NCBI GenBank assembly: GCA_916613615.1
Contig: OU744725.1
Span: forward strand, 7,236,708-7,300,707
Direction: 5' to 3'
DNA: 64,000 nucleotides
DNA from: Steromphala cineraria
Lineage: Eukaryota > Mollusca > Gastropoda > Trochida > Trochidae
Below, piece by piece: positions 54,201 to 63,930 of the stretch. The translations under genes and the position numbers were made by a program. The notes under the pieces were generated by a model, which worked only from the letters and a program-made list of their open reading frames with translations, ran no database searches and was not told where the DNA came from. The stretch's first letter is position 1. Each line of letters opens with the position of its first letter.

Positions 54201-57200
54201 TCGTCATGTACCCTCGTAAACTGTTAAGTAAATCAATCAATGGAATTTTATAGAATTTGTTTTCAAATAAATAAGCTATAAGTACTGTGGTGGTAGTAAG
54301 TTGGTCTTGCCTTTAATTTATTGCTTTGACTTTGACAACTTGTTTGGCAACCTCATTAGTATCACTGTCTGCATATAACAAGACTAAACTTTCACATTTG
54401 CAACCTTCTATTCCTTCATGGACTTACTAAGTTATCTGTAAATACATAATGAAATTAAAACTTATTTACAACTGAATAAAGAGCAAATTTCTTACGCCTC
54501 ATCAACATTGGCGGAGCCGAGGACAAGCAGACCTCCTGACCTCCCCCGCGCCCACAGAGTCAACTGGGCAAACAAGTAGGCTAGCACCATCCGTACTCTC
54601 GCCTGCAGTGATAAAGTTGCATTCCAACTGATAAATCAGATATCAAGTCTTGCCTTTATTTCTATGTGGTGATGTCTATATTTTCTGTATTTGGATGAAC
54701 AGATGCAATGGATAACAAATACATAATTCATAACCACAGTCATAGATTGCCTTCATGTTTAAATTTCTATATGGTGAGGTTCAAAGTTCATGATCATGTG
54801 ATAGATAGTTTTTTAAACCATAGAAAATATTATTAAAATCTAATTATTTTAGATATTTAAAAATACTTACCTTGCTCTACATATGCATCTTCAATTACCT
54901 TAACGAGAAAGCTGAAAGAACTAGTCTTCGTAAGCGAGAGTTGAAACCTGACTCACAGTCTGTAGCAAACACGAGTAACACCCGGCTTGCACGTGCATCT
55001 GGTCCGTGACGTCAGCCGACTATATCCCTCACTTTCAATTTCCAAGAGAAAAAACCAGCTGGCGCCCGGAGCCCAGGGGAAGGCTTGGGTGGGCAAAAAA
55101 ACTTGTAGAGCAAGGTAAGTATTTTTAAATATCTAAAATAATTAGATTTTAATAAATTCTTTAATACTTACCTTGCTCTACATATGCATCCTTATCGGAC
55201 AGTCTTGGGTCGGTGGGAGCGAAGGGTGTCCAGCCAGTCTGAAGCAAACCCAAAATAAATAATTACAACCAGAGGTAAACCTCAAACTAAGGATACATGG
55301 TCATAAGACGTTTAAGACGATTGGCATGCCAGCGCAACCGGACTTAAAGTCTAGTAAACTCAAGGTGAAAAGAATGAGAACATGACAGAACTCACCTAAC
55401 ACCAAGGTTTAGTCAGTCGCTGTGCCACCACTAGAGGACCAAAGGACTGCAGTCCTTCTACGTCCTCGACCGACAAGTCCCTGAGATAATGCGAAGCAAA
55501 CACCGACGTTGATCGCCAAAAGCATCCCTCCATAATAGAGTTCACCGAACAATTCCGGTGAAGCGCCAAAGTGGAAGCTAAAGCTCTAATTTCATGAGGG
55601 TTATGAGCTGCTGGAGGATCCAATCCTTTAGCCTTATAGGCTTCTAAGATAGTAGTCCTCAACCAAAGGGTCAAGGCGTTCCTGTTGACCTCTTTGTCCG
55701 AAATCGAAGACAGAGGTATAAAAAGCCGCTTCCTGGACCGACGTTTAGCCTTAGACCTTGCAATGAAGATTCTAAGGGCTCTTACTGGACATAAAAGCAA
55801 CTCCTCCTCATCTTCTGAGCCCACAATAGAAGACACAGGAGAGATAGTGAACTCCCTGTCAGGCTGACCTGGGAGTTGATTCTTAGCAATAAAATCCCAG
55901 GCCAACCCCAGGTGTACTGCTCCATGCCTTCCCTTCTCAAACCGGATTCGTGTGACATCCAAAGCATGGATTTCACTGACTCTGGCTGCAGTGGCCAAAG
56001 ACAATAAAAACGCTGTCTTCCTGGTCAGAACCTCGAAAGAAGCATTCTGTAAAGGCTCATATGGCTTCTCTCTTAGGTGATCCAGAACAACGTTCAAATC
56101 CCAAGCAGGGGGTCTGAACTTCCTCTTCTGATCCTCTAACTTAAAGGCTTTCAACTTAGAAAGAAGCTCAGGGGTTCTAGAGATCTTCTTATTTCGTCTG
56201 ACAGCCAAAACAGAATTTATGGCAGCCAAGTAAGTGGCAATCGTGCCACCCTTGAGATGTCGTACCTCCCTCAAATATATGAAAAATTCTGCTAAAAACT
56301 GTGGAGAAGCCTCCAAAGGGTCCTTCTTTTTTCCTTTGCAAAAAGCCTGGAAAGAAGACCATTTGTCATCATAGAGACCTCTAGTTGAAGCTCTATGGGC
56401 ATTAGCAATAACCCTCGCTGCCTGAGTCGAATAACCCTTGGCTCTCAAAGCTCCCTGCATATGCACCATGCGTGCAGACGAAACTTTAGAGGGTCCGGAT
56501 GAGGAAGTCTGGTGCTTGGATGTAGAAGAAGATCCTCTCTTCCCGGAAGCGGGATGGGATCTCCCTCTACTAGCTCTCTCAGAGCGGGGAACCATGGACG
56601 AGCTGGCCACCAAGGCGCGACCAAAATCAGTCTGAGGGCCCTCGTTGTCTTTATCTTGGCTACTACCCTCGACAACAGAACTGGCGGAGGGAACGCGTAT
56701 GCCTCGAGACCCTCCCATGATAGCGACAGAGCGTCTACTGCCCAAGCTGCTGGATCTGGCACTGGGGACACAAATACTGGAAGACGTTTGTTTAGTGACG
56801 TTGCAAAGAGATCTAGGCAAGGTCGAAATGTCATCCCGACCAGAGCTTCGAAGACATTTCTGTGAAGCATCCACTCGGTTGGAGCTGGCTTGGACGGTCT
56901 GGACAGGGTGTCTGCTAGAACGTTTGTACACCCTGGAATGTGGCGAACAGACACGTCCATCTGCAGATTGTCTATCAGGTTGAAAAACTCGAAGGTCTGA
57001 CTGAGAAGGTGCTGAGATCCTGTCGACCCCTGGTTCTTGATGAACCACACAACCGTTGCATTGTCTGTCGCCACCAGCACATGCTTTTGACGTAACACTG
57101 TGGACCAATGATGGACTGCTAGAATCAGTGCCTGAAACTCTAGGCTGTTGATATGCCACTGACTCTGAGCCTGAGACCAGACTCCCGAGACTGTCTTGCC

Positions 57201-60200
57201 GTCCATGTAAGCGCCCCAACCTTCTAGTGAGGCATCCACGAACAACTCCAGTTGATGTTCCGGCACGCCGAAAAAGACGCCTCCGCAAACATTCGAGCTC
57301 TGAGTCCACCACCTGAGATACTGGTGAAGCGGTTCTGGAAGAGACCATCGAGACACCAAGTCGTCCATCCTGATGAGAGGGTTGACAAACCGTTGGACTG
57401 GCCTCAACATTAATCTCCCCCGCCGGGTGAGATCCTGAGCCGACGTTAACAGACCCAACAGGGTCTGCCATTCGCGCAGAGATAGCGGCTTGCTTAGAGC
57501 GGATGTTACTGCTTCTAGAATCTTCAACCGTCTCTCCTCGGGCACTATCAGTTTGCCGATGGACGATAGGAAGCGGCCCCCAATGAAGTCCAGATCCTGC
57601 GACGGAATAAGGTGGGACTTCTCTAGATTGACCAACCATCCCAACTGCTTCATTAGCCTGAGAGTGAACTGCAGTTGAGTCTCCAACAACCTCCTGTTGG
57701 CATTGGGGAGTAAGCAATCGTCTATGTACGGAAAAAAGCGTACTCCCCGGAGATGGAGAAACCTCACAACTGGTGCCGTAATTCTGGTGAATAACCACGG
57801 GGCCCAGGAAATTCCAAATGGGAGGACCGCCCACTGGTAGTGGACCCCATTGAAAACAAAACGGAGGAACTTCCTGTGCCCCGGGGCAATAGGGACGTGC
57901 AGGTATGCATCCTGGATGTCCAACGACACCAACCAGTCGTTCCTGGCTACCTCCAGACGTAACTGGGGCAGAGTAACCATTCGGAAGTGAGGGGGTTGAA
58001 CGAGGAATTGTTGGTTGAAGGCTGCCAGATTGTGGATCATTCTCAACTTGCTTGACCCCTTTTTCTTCACTAGAAATATTGTCGAATAAAAGCCGGGAGA
58101 GCCGTCCACTACTCTCTCCACTGCCTTCTTCGCAACAAGAATGTCGATGTTTTCCTGCAGAGGGGCCTGCTGTTCTATTGGGTAAACTTGATCTATTGAG
58201 AAGGATGTCAGAGGGGGGGGCTCTTCTATCGGAAGAGAAAATCCGTCCTTCAGAATATCTATGATATAAGGATCCTCTAAGAAAGCCCAATTCTCCCAAA
58301 AGACCCCCAGTCTCCCGCCTACTGGGATGTCTGTTATCTTCACGACTGGAGGCGGGAGTTCCCAGTCGCTTGTCAAGTGCGCCTCATTGGCGCTTACCTC
58401 CTCTTTTGAAACGGGAGGGGACGTCCTTCTTGAACTTGTAAATCCCTCTCCCGAAACCCTTGGAACCCTTGGGACCCTCCTGGCGAAAACGCTGGGAAGT
58501 GTAATTGTTCTGTCTCTTCCTCGGAGACTTCTTCGCAGCCAGAGTCCTCAGAAGCCTCAAAGTGACCTCAGACTGCGCCGATTCCGACAACCTCTTATGC
58601 AAATCGGGAATGCTGTTGGCAAACAACCACTGCTGATCCACAGGCAGGCGTAAAAGCTTCTTCTTGAAGGATTCCTCCCAAGAAGACAAAGAGAGGAAAC
58701 CTGACCTTCTCAGTGCCAGAAGACCTGCCCAAGCTCCACGTAAGTGAGAGAGTAGGTCTGAGAAAGATCTTGCTTGCCAAGCCATGAGGGTATGCAACTG
58801 CTGAACCATATCCGGATTATCCAAGTCCAGGCTCTGGTCAATAGCGTCTGTAGCGGAAAACAAGACTGACAGGATCTTGAGAGACCTCTTCACCTCTGCC
58901 TCAATGTTGGCGATCTTGCTATCAGGTGTCTTGTACGATGTATTGGACGAAGATCCCGTAACCAACTTGATGTCCTCATCCACCTTAGCTGCTGCATCCA
59001 AGTAGTCTAGACTATGCACAGCATAACGTTCCTTCTTGTGGGTTGACACCTTAAAAGATGGATTCAGAGAAAGCTTGGCAAAATCCTCTGATAAAGTCTC
59101 GACAACATCCAGAGCTGATGGGTGAGGAGGAAGGAGAAACGGATCAAGCTGTACTGTCTTGATAGGAGGAACCTCAGGTCCAGGAGATGGACACAAATCC
59201 CCAAGGTTGTCCGCTATCCAGGGAATGACCCCAGCAAACCCCAGAACATTCTCATGGTCCACATCACCCTCATATATGGGTTCAAAGTGAGACTCCGACT
59301 CTGGTGAACGCACCGGGGACCTGCTTCTGTTCCTGACAGAAATCCCACGAGACGTAGAAGGTTGAACCTCAATCTGATCAGCAGCCTTAGAGACAGGAGG
59401 CCCCTGTGTCACGGGTGCCTCTCTACGTGGCGTCGTAGTGCCAGGAAACGTGACATCCGGTGTGGAAGGTCGTGTTGTAGGAGGCACTGGCGTAGGGGGC
59501 TGAGCCCAAGGTGCCACTTGAGGAGACATCATAGCAAACATCTGTTGGAAAGGATTCATCATGGGCTGCCAACCCTGCTGGGGATAGGGCGCCTGCAGCT
59601 GATTGGGCCAAGCAGGGGCCAGGGGCCACCCAGGTGACGTCTGCTGGGTAAAGGGCGGCCCCTGTTGAAGAGGGGCCCCAAACCCTGGAGTCTGTAAAGG
59701 TACCCCAGGCGTCTGAGAGGGGCCAGGAGCCATCACAGAAGCAACAGAAACCTGAGGCTGCATCAGACTAGCAGACAGTGACGTCTGAGCCGGCAGTGAT
59801 GGCCCCTGCTGCCCCAAAAGGGGCGCAGAGGACACCACCGACGCCACAGAAAGCGTGACTGAACCACCGGCCGAAACAACCACAGGCTCCGACTGGGACG
59901 TCAGTGTAGACACCAGGGACGTTGACGAAACAGGCACAGGGGGAGCAGGCGGGATCTCATCAGCCTCAGTTGTCTGAACTGAAGACATCTTCCTAGCTCT
60001 GCGTAACAGTCTCTTGTGTAAAACTTTAATATAAGTTGAGAACTCCAACGACGATAAAGTGACACAAGACGCGCACTTATTGGTCAAAGAGCACGGGGGA
60101 ATACAGTCTGGACACAAACAGTGTGGGTCCTTCGCCGATTTGCGTCCCTTGCAACTCACACACTGATTATTGTACATAAACAGTAGCGTAGGCCAATCTG

Positions 60201-63200
60201 TAACAGTACAGAAAAAAATGTCAGAAAAAGTCGCCAAAATTGTAATTTTATATTTTGAGATGGTCCCTCGAAAAAATACAAAAATTTACCTTGAGACGAC
60301 CCCTCAAAAAATTGACAAAAAAATTTTTGAGACGGTCCCTGAAAAAAGGGAAAAGTAAATTTTGAGACGGTCCCCGAACACCACCAAACAAAATGGCGGC
60401 GCCGAAGAATTACACACGACGAAAATGCGAGTGAATTTGAGGAAAATGGAGGAAAATTACGAGAGAAAACCATACAAAATGGTGAGAATTTGCAAAACGA
60501 AGCAAAATGGAAGCTACAGAGGCAGGAAAACGAACCTGCCAGGCACGCAGACCGTGAGAAATACGAAAAATAATACCGACCACGAGTGGGACGATAAAAG
60601 CACACGAAGAAAAAAGGTAGGTAGCAATAATACGCACCTATTCATGTACAATACAAACACATACAAAAAGAATCAATAGACAAATAAGGATATAAACTCT
60701 CAGTGCCAAAGACACGTCCTCTCAACTCGAACGAGAAATTGAAAGTGAGGGATATAGTCGGCTGACGTCACGGACCGGATGCACGTGCAAGCCGGGTGTT
60801 ACTCGTGTTTGCTACAGACTGTGAGTCAGGTTTCAACTCTCGCTTACGAAGACTAGTTCTTTCAGCTTTCTCGTTAAGGTAATTGAAGATGCATATGTAG
60901 AGCAAGGTAAGTATTAAAGCATGAGATATATTTGCTTGGTTATAACCGTAACTTGTAAGTTTGACTTGTATGACATGCTGCAAAGAAGTTTTCTAAACAA
61001 ATATCCGATTAGCTAATCTTTAAACATTTCCAGGCAATAAGTATAAAGGAACACCTCAGGCATAAAAGACAAAATGAACTTCAAAGATTAAATGACTGCA
61101 AAGTAATTACCTGAACATTTTGCAATGCAAGATTTTCCCTGAGACTTCCACCGTGAACTTTGAACTTGGGTACAACAGAACAGGCGAGGGTGAAGATGGA
61201 GAGAAGAGCTTGGACAGCGGCGTCGATATTGATGTTCAGGTGATAGCTGTTGGAGAAACACAAATACACAATTCCTCCTAGCATGTAAGAAAATAATAGA
61301 TGTCACAGGAAGTTTTCATAAGAATGTCTTCAGTACATAAGAAGGTATGATCAATAAACTATATAACTTTTTCTTATGACTTCAGTTCATTCACTGGCAA
61401 AAGTCAGGTTTTGACTTAAATGACTAGAAAATACTCCATTTCAAAGATTGAAAATTCTAAATATGGCCTCCACTGAGATAAAGTTGTAGGCACTACGAAA
61501 CCTTCAAAATCCATGTTCAGACTCCTTTGTAGAGTGTAACTTAAAGGCACCACTCGATCGGCTTTCATCCGCCATCTTGAAATGTTAGCATTGCAAGAAA
61601 ACAAATGTGCTATATTATGGTATTTCATTAACTAAAATAAGAAACAACTATCTGATTATTAGAAGAGGAGCAATAATTCATAATAAAAGTTATCAGTTAT
61701 GACATCATTTTGTCGTAGGAATGCATTCCAAGATCGTAGCTTCGATGATTGGCTTCATTTCACGATGTTTTTCTTTTTTTGAGCGCTTAACTTTATTCTT
61801 TGCCAAATTGTTAACTCTTGAACAGCTAAAATGTTAACCTCAAAAAGATATTTGTAATTAATTGTGAAATTATCATGTAAAAATCATATTTGTTAATAGG
61901 AAAGTCCTCCTGAATTTTGTTTCAACAAAAAAAAAACCCGCTCGAATGGTACCTGCCAATTTGCTGGGCTATTGCTGCAGCTCTACTCTTGGTATCCTCG
62001 GAGCTGTTCTTCGAGCCCATGTAGCACGTGGTGAATATCCTGCTGGCCAGGTCGCGGGGGTCGGTGGGTATGTACTTCTCCTCTCCCACTAGACGCTGGG
62101 CATCCTTCAGCACCTGCGTATCTGTTATTATATAAATATGAGATACATAATTAGAAGGAAACATTGATTAACAAAACTCAAATTCATGTCAAAGAGATTT
62201 ATGTTACAACAGCTACTGTTACACCAAGTTCTAAAAGGTCATGGTTAGAAATTAAAATCACATAAAGTGTGTTTCATTGTCAATGCCTTGCTAACAATAT
62301 CTCTGTTTCTTTCACCTGAGTGATATATTTTACTCACCAATATACTGTAAGAAATAGAGGGTAAGTTTACCTAGAGCTTTCCTAAGGCAAATGCACTGAA
62401 TGAATGTATTCTCAATGTTAACCCTTACGATGTGGGGCGTGTGATATTTCCGGAAGCCCTCTTGGCGAAATCCCTAACTTTCAGGATAAGGCTATAATTG
62501 ACTGCAAGCAGTCTTGGCTGCTCCCGGATATATAATATCAAACCTTTTCTCAAAAATGATTGAGGGTACCCACCTTGCGGCATTCATATCTCACGAACCA
62601 TTAGAGATAATTCTATAATTTTTACATCATCGTGTAGAAGAAAGAATTGTCTTTATTTCCATGTATCATATGTATATGCGCACACAAAAACACAGAAACG
62701 GCAAGCGTTGCGACAAGTGCTGCAAATTTTATTTTTTACCTCAAAATGATTGAGGGTACCCACCTTGCGGCATTTATATCTCACGAACCATTAGAGATAA
62801 TTTTATAATTTTTACATCATCGTATAGAGGAGAGAATTGCCTTTATTTCCATGTATCATATGTATATCAGCGCACAAAAATAAAGAAGCGGTCAATCAGG
62901 ATATAACGGTGGCTGGCACCGGACAAAACAATTCCCCCACGTGGGCTTGTAGAGCAAAAATATATACCCGCATTGTAAGGGTTAAACATGTGATTGGTAA
63001 TGTCTTAGATCTAAAAGTGCAGTGGCTGTTGCATTCAATAATATTACAAACTAATAATGTCATCAATGACTTATTCATCTATTGTTGTGACTTTGGTGTT
63101 TTGTACTTACAACAGCAGAGTCATTACTTCATTTTTAAAACTGTTATTGCATAAATGATTCATTCTCAGTCAATGTGTTCGATCTGTCCTCACCATCTTT

Positions 63201-63930
63201 TAGCGCTAGTAAGAGAGTGACTTCACTTTTCACATGTTTTCTACATGTAACTAGGGTCAAATCAAAAGGTATAAAAACCAGAGACCGTCTGCTTTTGGTT
63301 GAGTTTGTTTCAGGGTTTGGTAGTAGCAGCTCCACTTTGGAATAAAAGGTATGCTTTTCTGGTTTTGCCTAAGTTTTGGATAAGTTTGCTAAGTTATTTT
63401 GAGTCCGAAATATTAAATATTAAGATTTACTGGATAGAAATTGTCTAAATTTTACAAGTAGGATGATTTACTAGTTAATGCTAGGTATTACTTTTGATCT
63501 GTACTTAGTGAAAGTTCTTGATTTAGCATGAAGGCATGGCGTCACTTAGATTCACCACAGTAAACTTGCAAATATATCATTTATGCATTCACCTTATGTC
63601 TTGTGAATAAATCATTATTACTTAAAGTATCTAGTCTTCCAAGACTATTTCTTCCAAGTTTGCTTTCTGAGTTTATTTGTAACGAGTGGACGGTAATGTC
63701 GAGGTAACAGTGAACAAGCAGGAAAACTCGGGAGACCACCTCCAGTTAGAAGTTAACATCAGCTTATCAATAAATCTAGTTCAACCTACTTCCAGCAGTG
63801 ACGGCGCGACACACGTGATGACACATGGAGCTGACGACACACGCAGTACTGGAGCTGTCCACGCCTCCACTGAGGGGCAGGAAGAATCCTCCCTGGCGAC
63901 TCCGACGTAGGTAGTCCCACAACCAACACG
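50304..63930 (-). CDS. NADSYN1: Glutamine-dependent NAD+ synthetase, synthetase domain and C-terminus (5' part outside window)
   Basis: Exons on the minus strand: 63930-63790, 62121-61953, 61246-61111, 54602-54496, 54220-54089, 53037-52968, 52404-52276, 52055-51879, 51292-50783, 50534-50304. All phases join. The enzyme makes NAD+ from deamido-NAD+, ATP and glutamine-derived ammonia in the cytosol. Visible family marks are the ATP-pyrophosphatase loop [86 protein letters not shown] and [15 protein letters not shown]. The N-terminal nitrilase-type glutaminase must lie right of 64000. The usual end ([11 protein letters not shown]) is followed here by about 246 extra residues. DIRS-B sits in the intron between 61111 and 54602. 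Confidence 0.96.
52583..52618. repeat. (GATAA)n microsatellite
   Basis: Six to seven tandem copies of a 5-bp 'gataa' unit lie in a NADSYN1 intron. Confidence 0.9.
54830..55042 (-). repeat. DIRS-B 3' inverted terminal repeat with 33-nt extension
   Basis: The ITR proper (54863-55042) runs from 'atacttaccttgctctac' to 'cactttcaatttc' on the plus strand and mirrors 60735-60914. The outer part (54830-54862) reads 'ttattaaaatctaattat' then 'tttagatatttaaa', the same extension as in DIRS-A apart from one or two bases. Confidence 0.93.
55104..55190 (-). repeat. DIRS-B internal complementary region
   Basis: The left half ('gtagagcaaggtaagtattt' through 'agattttaataa') is the inverse of the 3' terminus. 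The right half ('ctttaatacttaccttgctc' through 'tacatatgcatc') is the inverse of the 5' terminus. The junction is at about 55155-55158. Confidence 0.92.
55396..58299 (-). CDS. DIRS-B tyrosine recombinase frame (overlaps RT)
   Basis: The open frame is 967 codons. The last 350 or so residues are a tyrosine recombinase: an N-terminal core-binding part ([25 protein letters not shown]), the catalytic Arg in [11 protein letters not shown], the H-x-x-R box [10 protein letters not shown], and the nucleophile in ASHYLRDLS. It should integrate the circular cDNA. The first 600 or so residues are the alternative reading of the RT/RNase H gene, Ser/Pro/Gly-rich and without a domain. DIRS elements typically overlap these two genes. 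The true start is unknown, since the most upstream codon of the frame is TTG. Confidence 0.9.
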   Translation of the reverse strand: MGELGFLRGSLYHRYSEGRIFSSDRRAPPSDILLNRSSLPNRTAGPSAGKHRHSCCEEGSGESSGRLSRLLFDNISSEEKGVKQVENDPQSGSLQPTIPRSTPSLPNGYSAPVTSGGSQERLVGVVGHPGCIPARPYCPGAQEVPPFCFQWGPLPVGGPPIWNFLGPVVIHQNYGTSCEVSPSPGSTLFSVHRRLLTPQCQQEVVGDSTAVHSQANEAVGMVGQSREVPPYSVAGSGLHWGPLPIVHRQTDSARGETVEDSRSSNIRSKQAAISARMADPVGSVNVGSGSHPAGEINVEASPTVCQPSHQDGRLGVSMVSSRTASPVSQVVDSELECLRRRLFRRAGTSTGVVRGCLTRRLGRLHGRQDSLGSLVSGSESVAYQQPRVSGTDSSSPSLVHSVTSKACAGGDRQCNGCVVHQEPGVDRISAPSQSDLRVFQPDRQSADGRVCSPHSRVYKRSSRHPVQTVQASSNRVDASQKCLRSSGRDDISTLPRSLCNVTKQTSSSICVPSARSSSLGSRRSVAIMGGSRGIRVPSASSVVEGSSQDKDNEGPQTDFGRALVASSSMVPRSERASRGRSHPASGKRGSSSTSKHQTSSSGPSKVSSARMVHMQGALRAKGYSTQAARVIANAHRASTRGLYDDKWSSFQAFCKGKKKDPLEASPQFLAEFFIYLREVRHLKGGTIATYLAAINSVLAVRRNKKISRTPELLSKLKAFKLEDQKRKFRPPAWDLNVVLDHLREKPYEPLQNASFEVLTRKTAFLLSLATAARVSEIHALDVTRIRFEKGRHGAVHLGLAWDFIAKNQLPGQPDREFTISPVSSIVGSEDEEELLLCPVRALRIFIARSKAKRRSRKRLFIPLSSISDKEVNRNALTLWLRTTILEAYKAKGLDPPAAHNPHEIRALASTLALHRNCSVNSIMEGCFWRSTSVFASHYLRDLSVEDVEGLQSFGPLVVAQRLTKPWC
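56445..58376 (-). CDS. DIRS-B reverse transcriptase, RNase H and methyltransferase-like protein
   Basis: The open frame is 643 codons. RT motifs are [25 protein letters not shown] and the catalytic box FFPYIDD. RNase H follows ([49 protein letters not shown]). Then comes the methyltransferase-like DIRS domain ([49 protein letters not shown]). No stop interrupts the domains. The frame is open upstream into the end of gag (58384) and lacks an ATG at its head, so a frameshift or reinitiation near the gag stop is likely. Confidence 0.93.
   Translation of the reverse strand: MTSDWELPPPVVKITDIPVGGRLGVFWENWAFLEDPYIIDILKDGFSLPIEEPPPLTSFSIDQVYPIEQQAPLQENIDILVAKKAVERVVDGSPGFYSTIFLVKKKGSSKLRMIHNLAAFNQQFLVQPPHFRMVTLPQLRLEVARNDWLVSLDIQDAYLHVPIAPGHRKFLRFVFNGVHYQWAVLPFGISWAPWLFTRITAPVVRFLHLRGVRFFPYIDDCLLPNANRRLLETQLQFTLRLMKQLGWLVNLEKSHLIPSQDLDFIGGRFLSSIGKLIVPEERRLKILEAVTSALSKPLSLREWQTLLGLLTSAQDLTRRGRLMLRPVQRFVNPLIRMDDLVSRWSLPEPLHQYLRWWTQSSNVCGGVFFGVPEHQLELFVDASLEGWGAYMDGKTVSGVWSQAQSQWHINSLEFQALILAVHHWSTVLRQKHVLVATDNATVVWFIKNQGSTGSQHLLSQTFEFFNLIDNLQMDVSVRHIPGCTNVLADTLSRPSKPAPTEWMLHRNVFEALVGMTFRPCLDLFATSLNKRLPVFVSPVPDPAAWAVDALSLSWEGLEAYAFPPPVLLSRVVAKIKTTRALRLILVAPWWPARPWFPALRELVEGDPIPLPGREDLLLHPSTRLPHPDPLKFRLHAWCICREL
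58384..60237 (-). CDS. DIRS-B Gag-like ORF1 protein
   Basis: The frame has 617 codons. A Cys-rich N-terminal module comes first ([24 protein letters not shown]), a likely zinc-binding element. A long Pro/Gln/Ser/Thr-rich low-complexity region follows (roughly residues 95-330), then a predicted helical capsid-like part, and a basic tail ending GGKRQ. The likely initiator is an internal ATG (MYNNQ) at the Cys module or the upstream ATG. The assignment rests on position before RT and on composition. No sequence-level capsid match could be checked. Confidence 0.75.
   Translation of the reverse strand: MATFSDIFFCTVTDWPTLLFMYNNQCVSCKGRKSAKDPHCLCPDCIPPCSLTNKCASCVTLSSLEFSTYIKVLHKRLLRRARKMSSVQTTEADEIPPAPPVPVSSTSLVSTLTSQSEPVVVSAGGSVTLSVASVVSSAPLLGQQGPSLPAQTSLSASLMQPQVSVASVMAPGPSQTPGVPLQTPGFGAPLQQGPPFTQQTSPGWPLAPAWPNQLQAPYPQQGWQPMMNPFQQMFAMMSPQVAPWAQPPTPVPPTTRPSTPDVTFPGTTTPRREAPVTQGPPVSKAADQIEVQPSTSRGISVRNRSRSPVRSPESESHFEPIYEGDVDHENVLGFAGVIPWIADNLGDLCPSPGPEVPPIKTVQLDPFLLPPHPSALDVVETLSEDFAKLSLNPSFKVSTHKKERYAVHSLDYLDAAAKVDEDIKLVTGSSSNTSYKTPDSKIANIEAEVKRSLKILSVLFSATDAIDQSLDLDNPDMVQQLHTLMAWQARSFSDLLSHLRGAWAGLLALRRSGFLSLSSWEESFKKKLLRLPVDQQWLFANSIPDLHKRLSESAQSEVTLRLLRTLAAKKSPRKRQNNYTSQRFRQEGPKGSKGFGRGIYKFKKDVPSRFKRGGKRQ
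60735..60919 (-). repeat. DIRS-B 5' inverted terminal repeat
   Basis: It runs from 'gaaattgaaagtgaggg' to 'agagcaaggtaagtat' plus 'taaag'. It matches the inverse of 54863-55042 except for one base (catcCggtcc versus catcTggtcc contexts). It probably contains the element's promoter, reading leftward. Confidence 0.94.
62422..62981. mobile_element. piggyBac-like MITE (560 bp) with TTAA duplication and internal repeat
   Basis: The ends CCCTTACGATG and CATTGTAAGGG are inverted, begin with CCC, and are flanked by TTAA (62418-62421 and 62982-62985), the piggyBac signature. Inside are two direct units of about 186 bp (starting 'aaaatgattgagggtaccc' near 62557 and 62743) with matching 'tctcacgaaccattagag' and 'tttccatgtatcatatg' segments. 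It has no transposase. It sits in a NADSYN1 intron. Confidence 0.87.
63240..63345 (+). promoter_or_regulatory. LTR-like promoter/poly(A) motif pair
   Basis: A strong TATA-like 'ggtataaaaacc' near 63270 is followed about 70 nt later by AATAAA ('ggaataaaagg' near 63341), on the strand opposite NADSYN1. Close TATA-AATAAA spacing is typical of retrotransposon LTRs. No LTR partner or clear TG/CA boundary was identified, so a solo LTR remnant is only a possibility. Confidence 0.3.

Larger units (their letters stand above)
54830..60919 (-). mobile_element. DIRS-B: full-length DIRS tyrosine-recombinase retrotransposon
   Basis: The element is 6,090 bp, sense to NADSYN1 and inside its intron. Inverted terminal repeats of 180 bp (54863-55042 and 60735-60914) differ at one base by eye. 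The 3' terminus (left) extends a further 33 nt to 54830 and the 5' terminus a few nt to 60919. The internal complementary region at 55104-55190 joins the inverses of both ends. Gag, RT/RNase H/methyltransferase-like and tyrosine-recombinase frames are all open, with catalytic motifs intact, so this copy may be autonomous. No target duplication is seen, consistent with recombinase integration. Confidence 0.95.

Noticed and set aside
58327..59637. Plus-strand frames over the DIRS-B gag region
   Set aside because: They are antisense shadows of ORF1 in GC-rich sequence, without domains.
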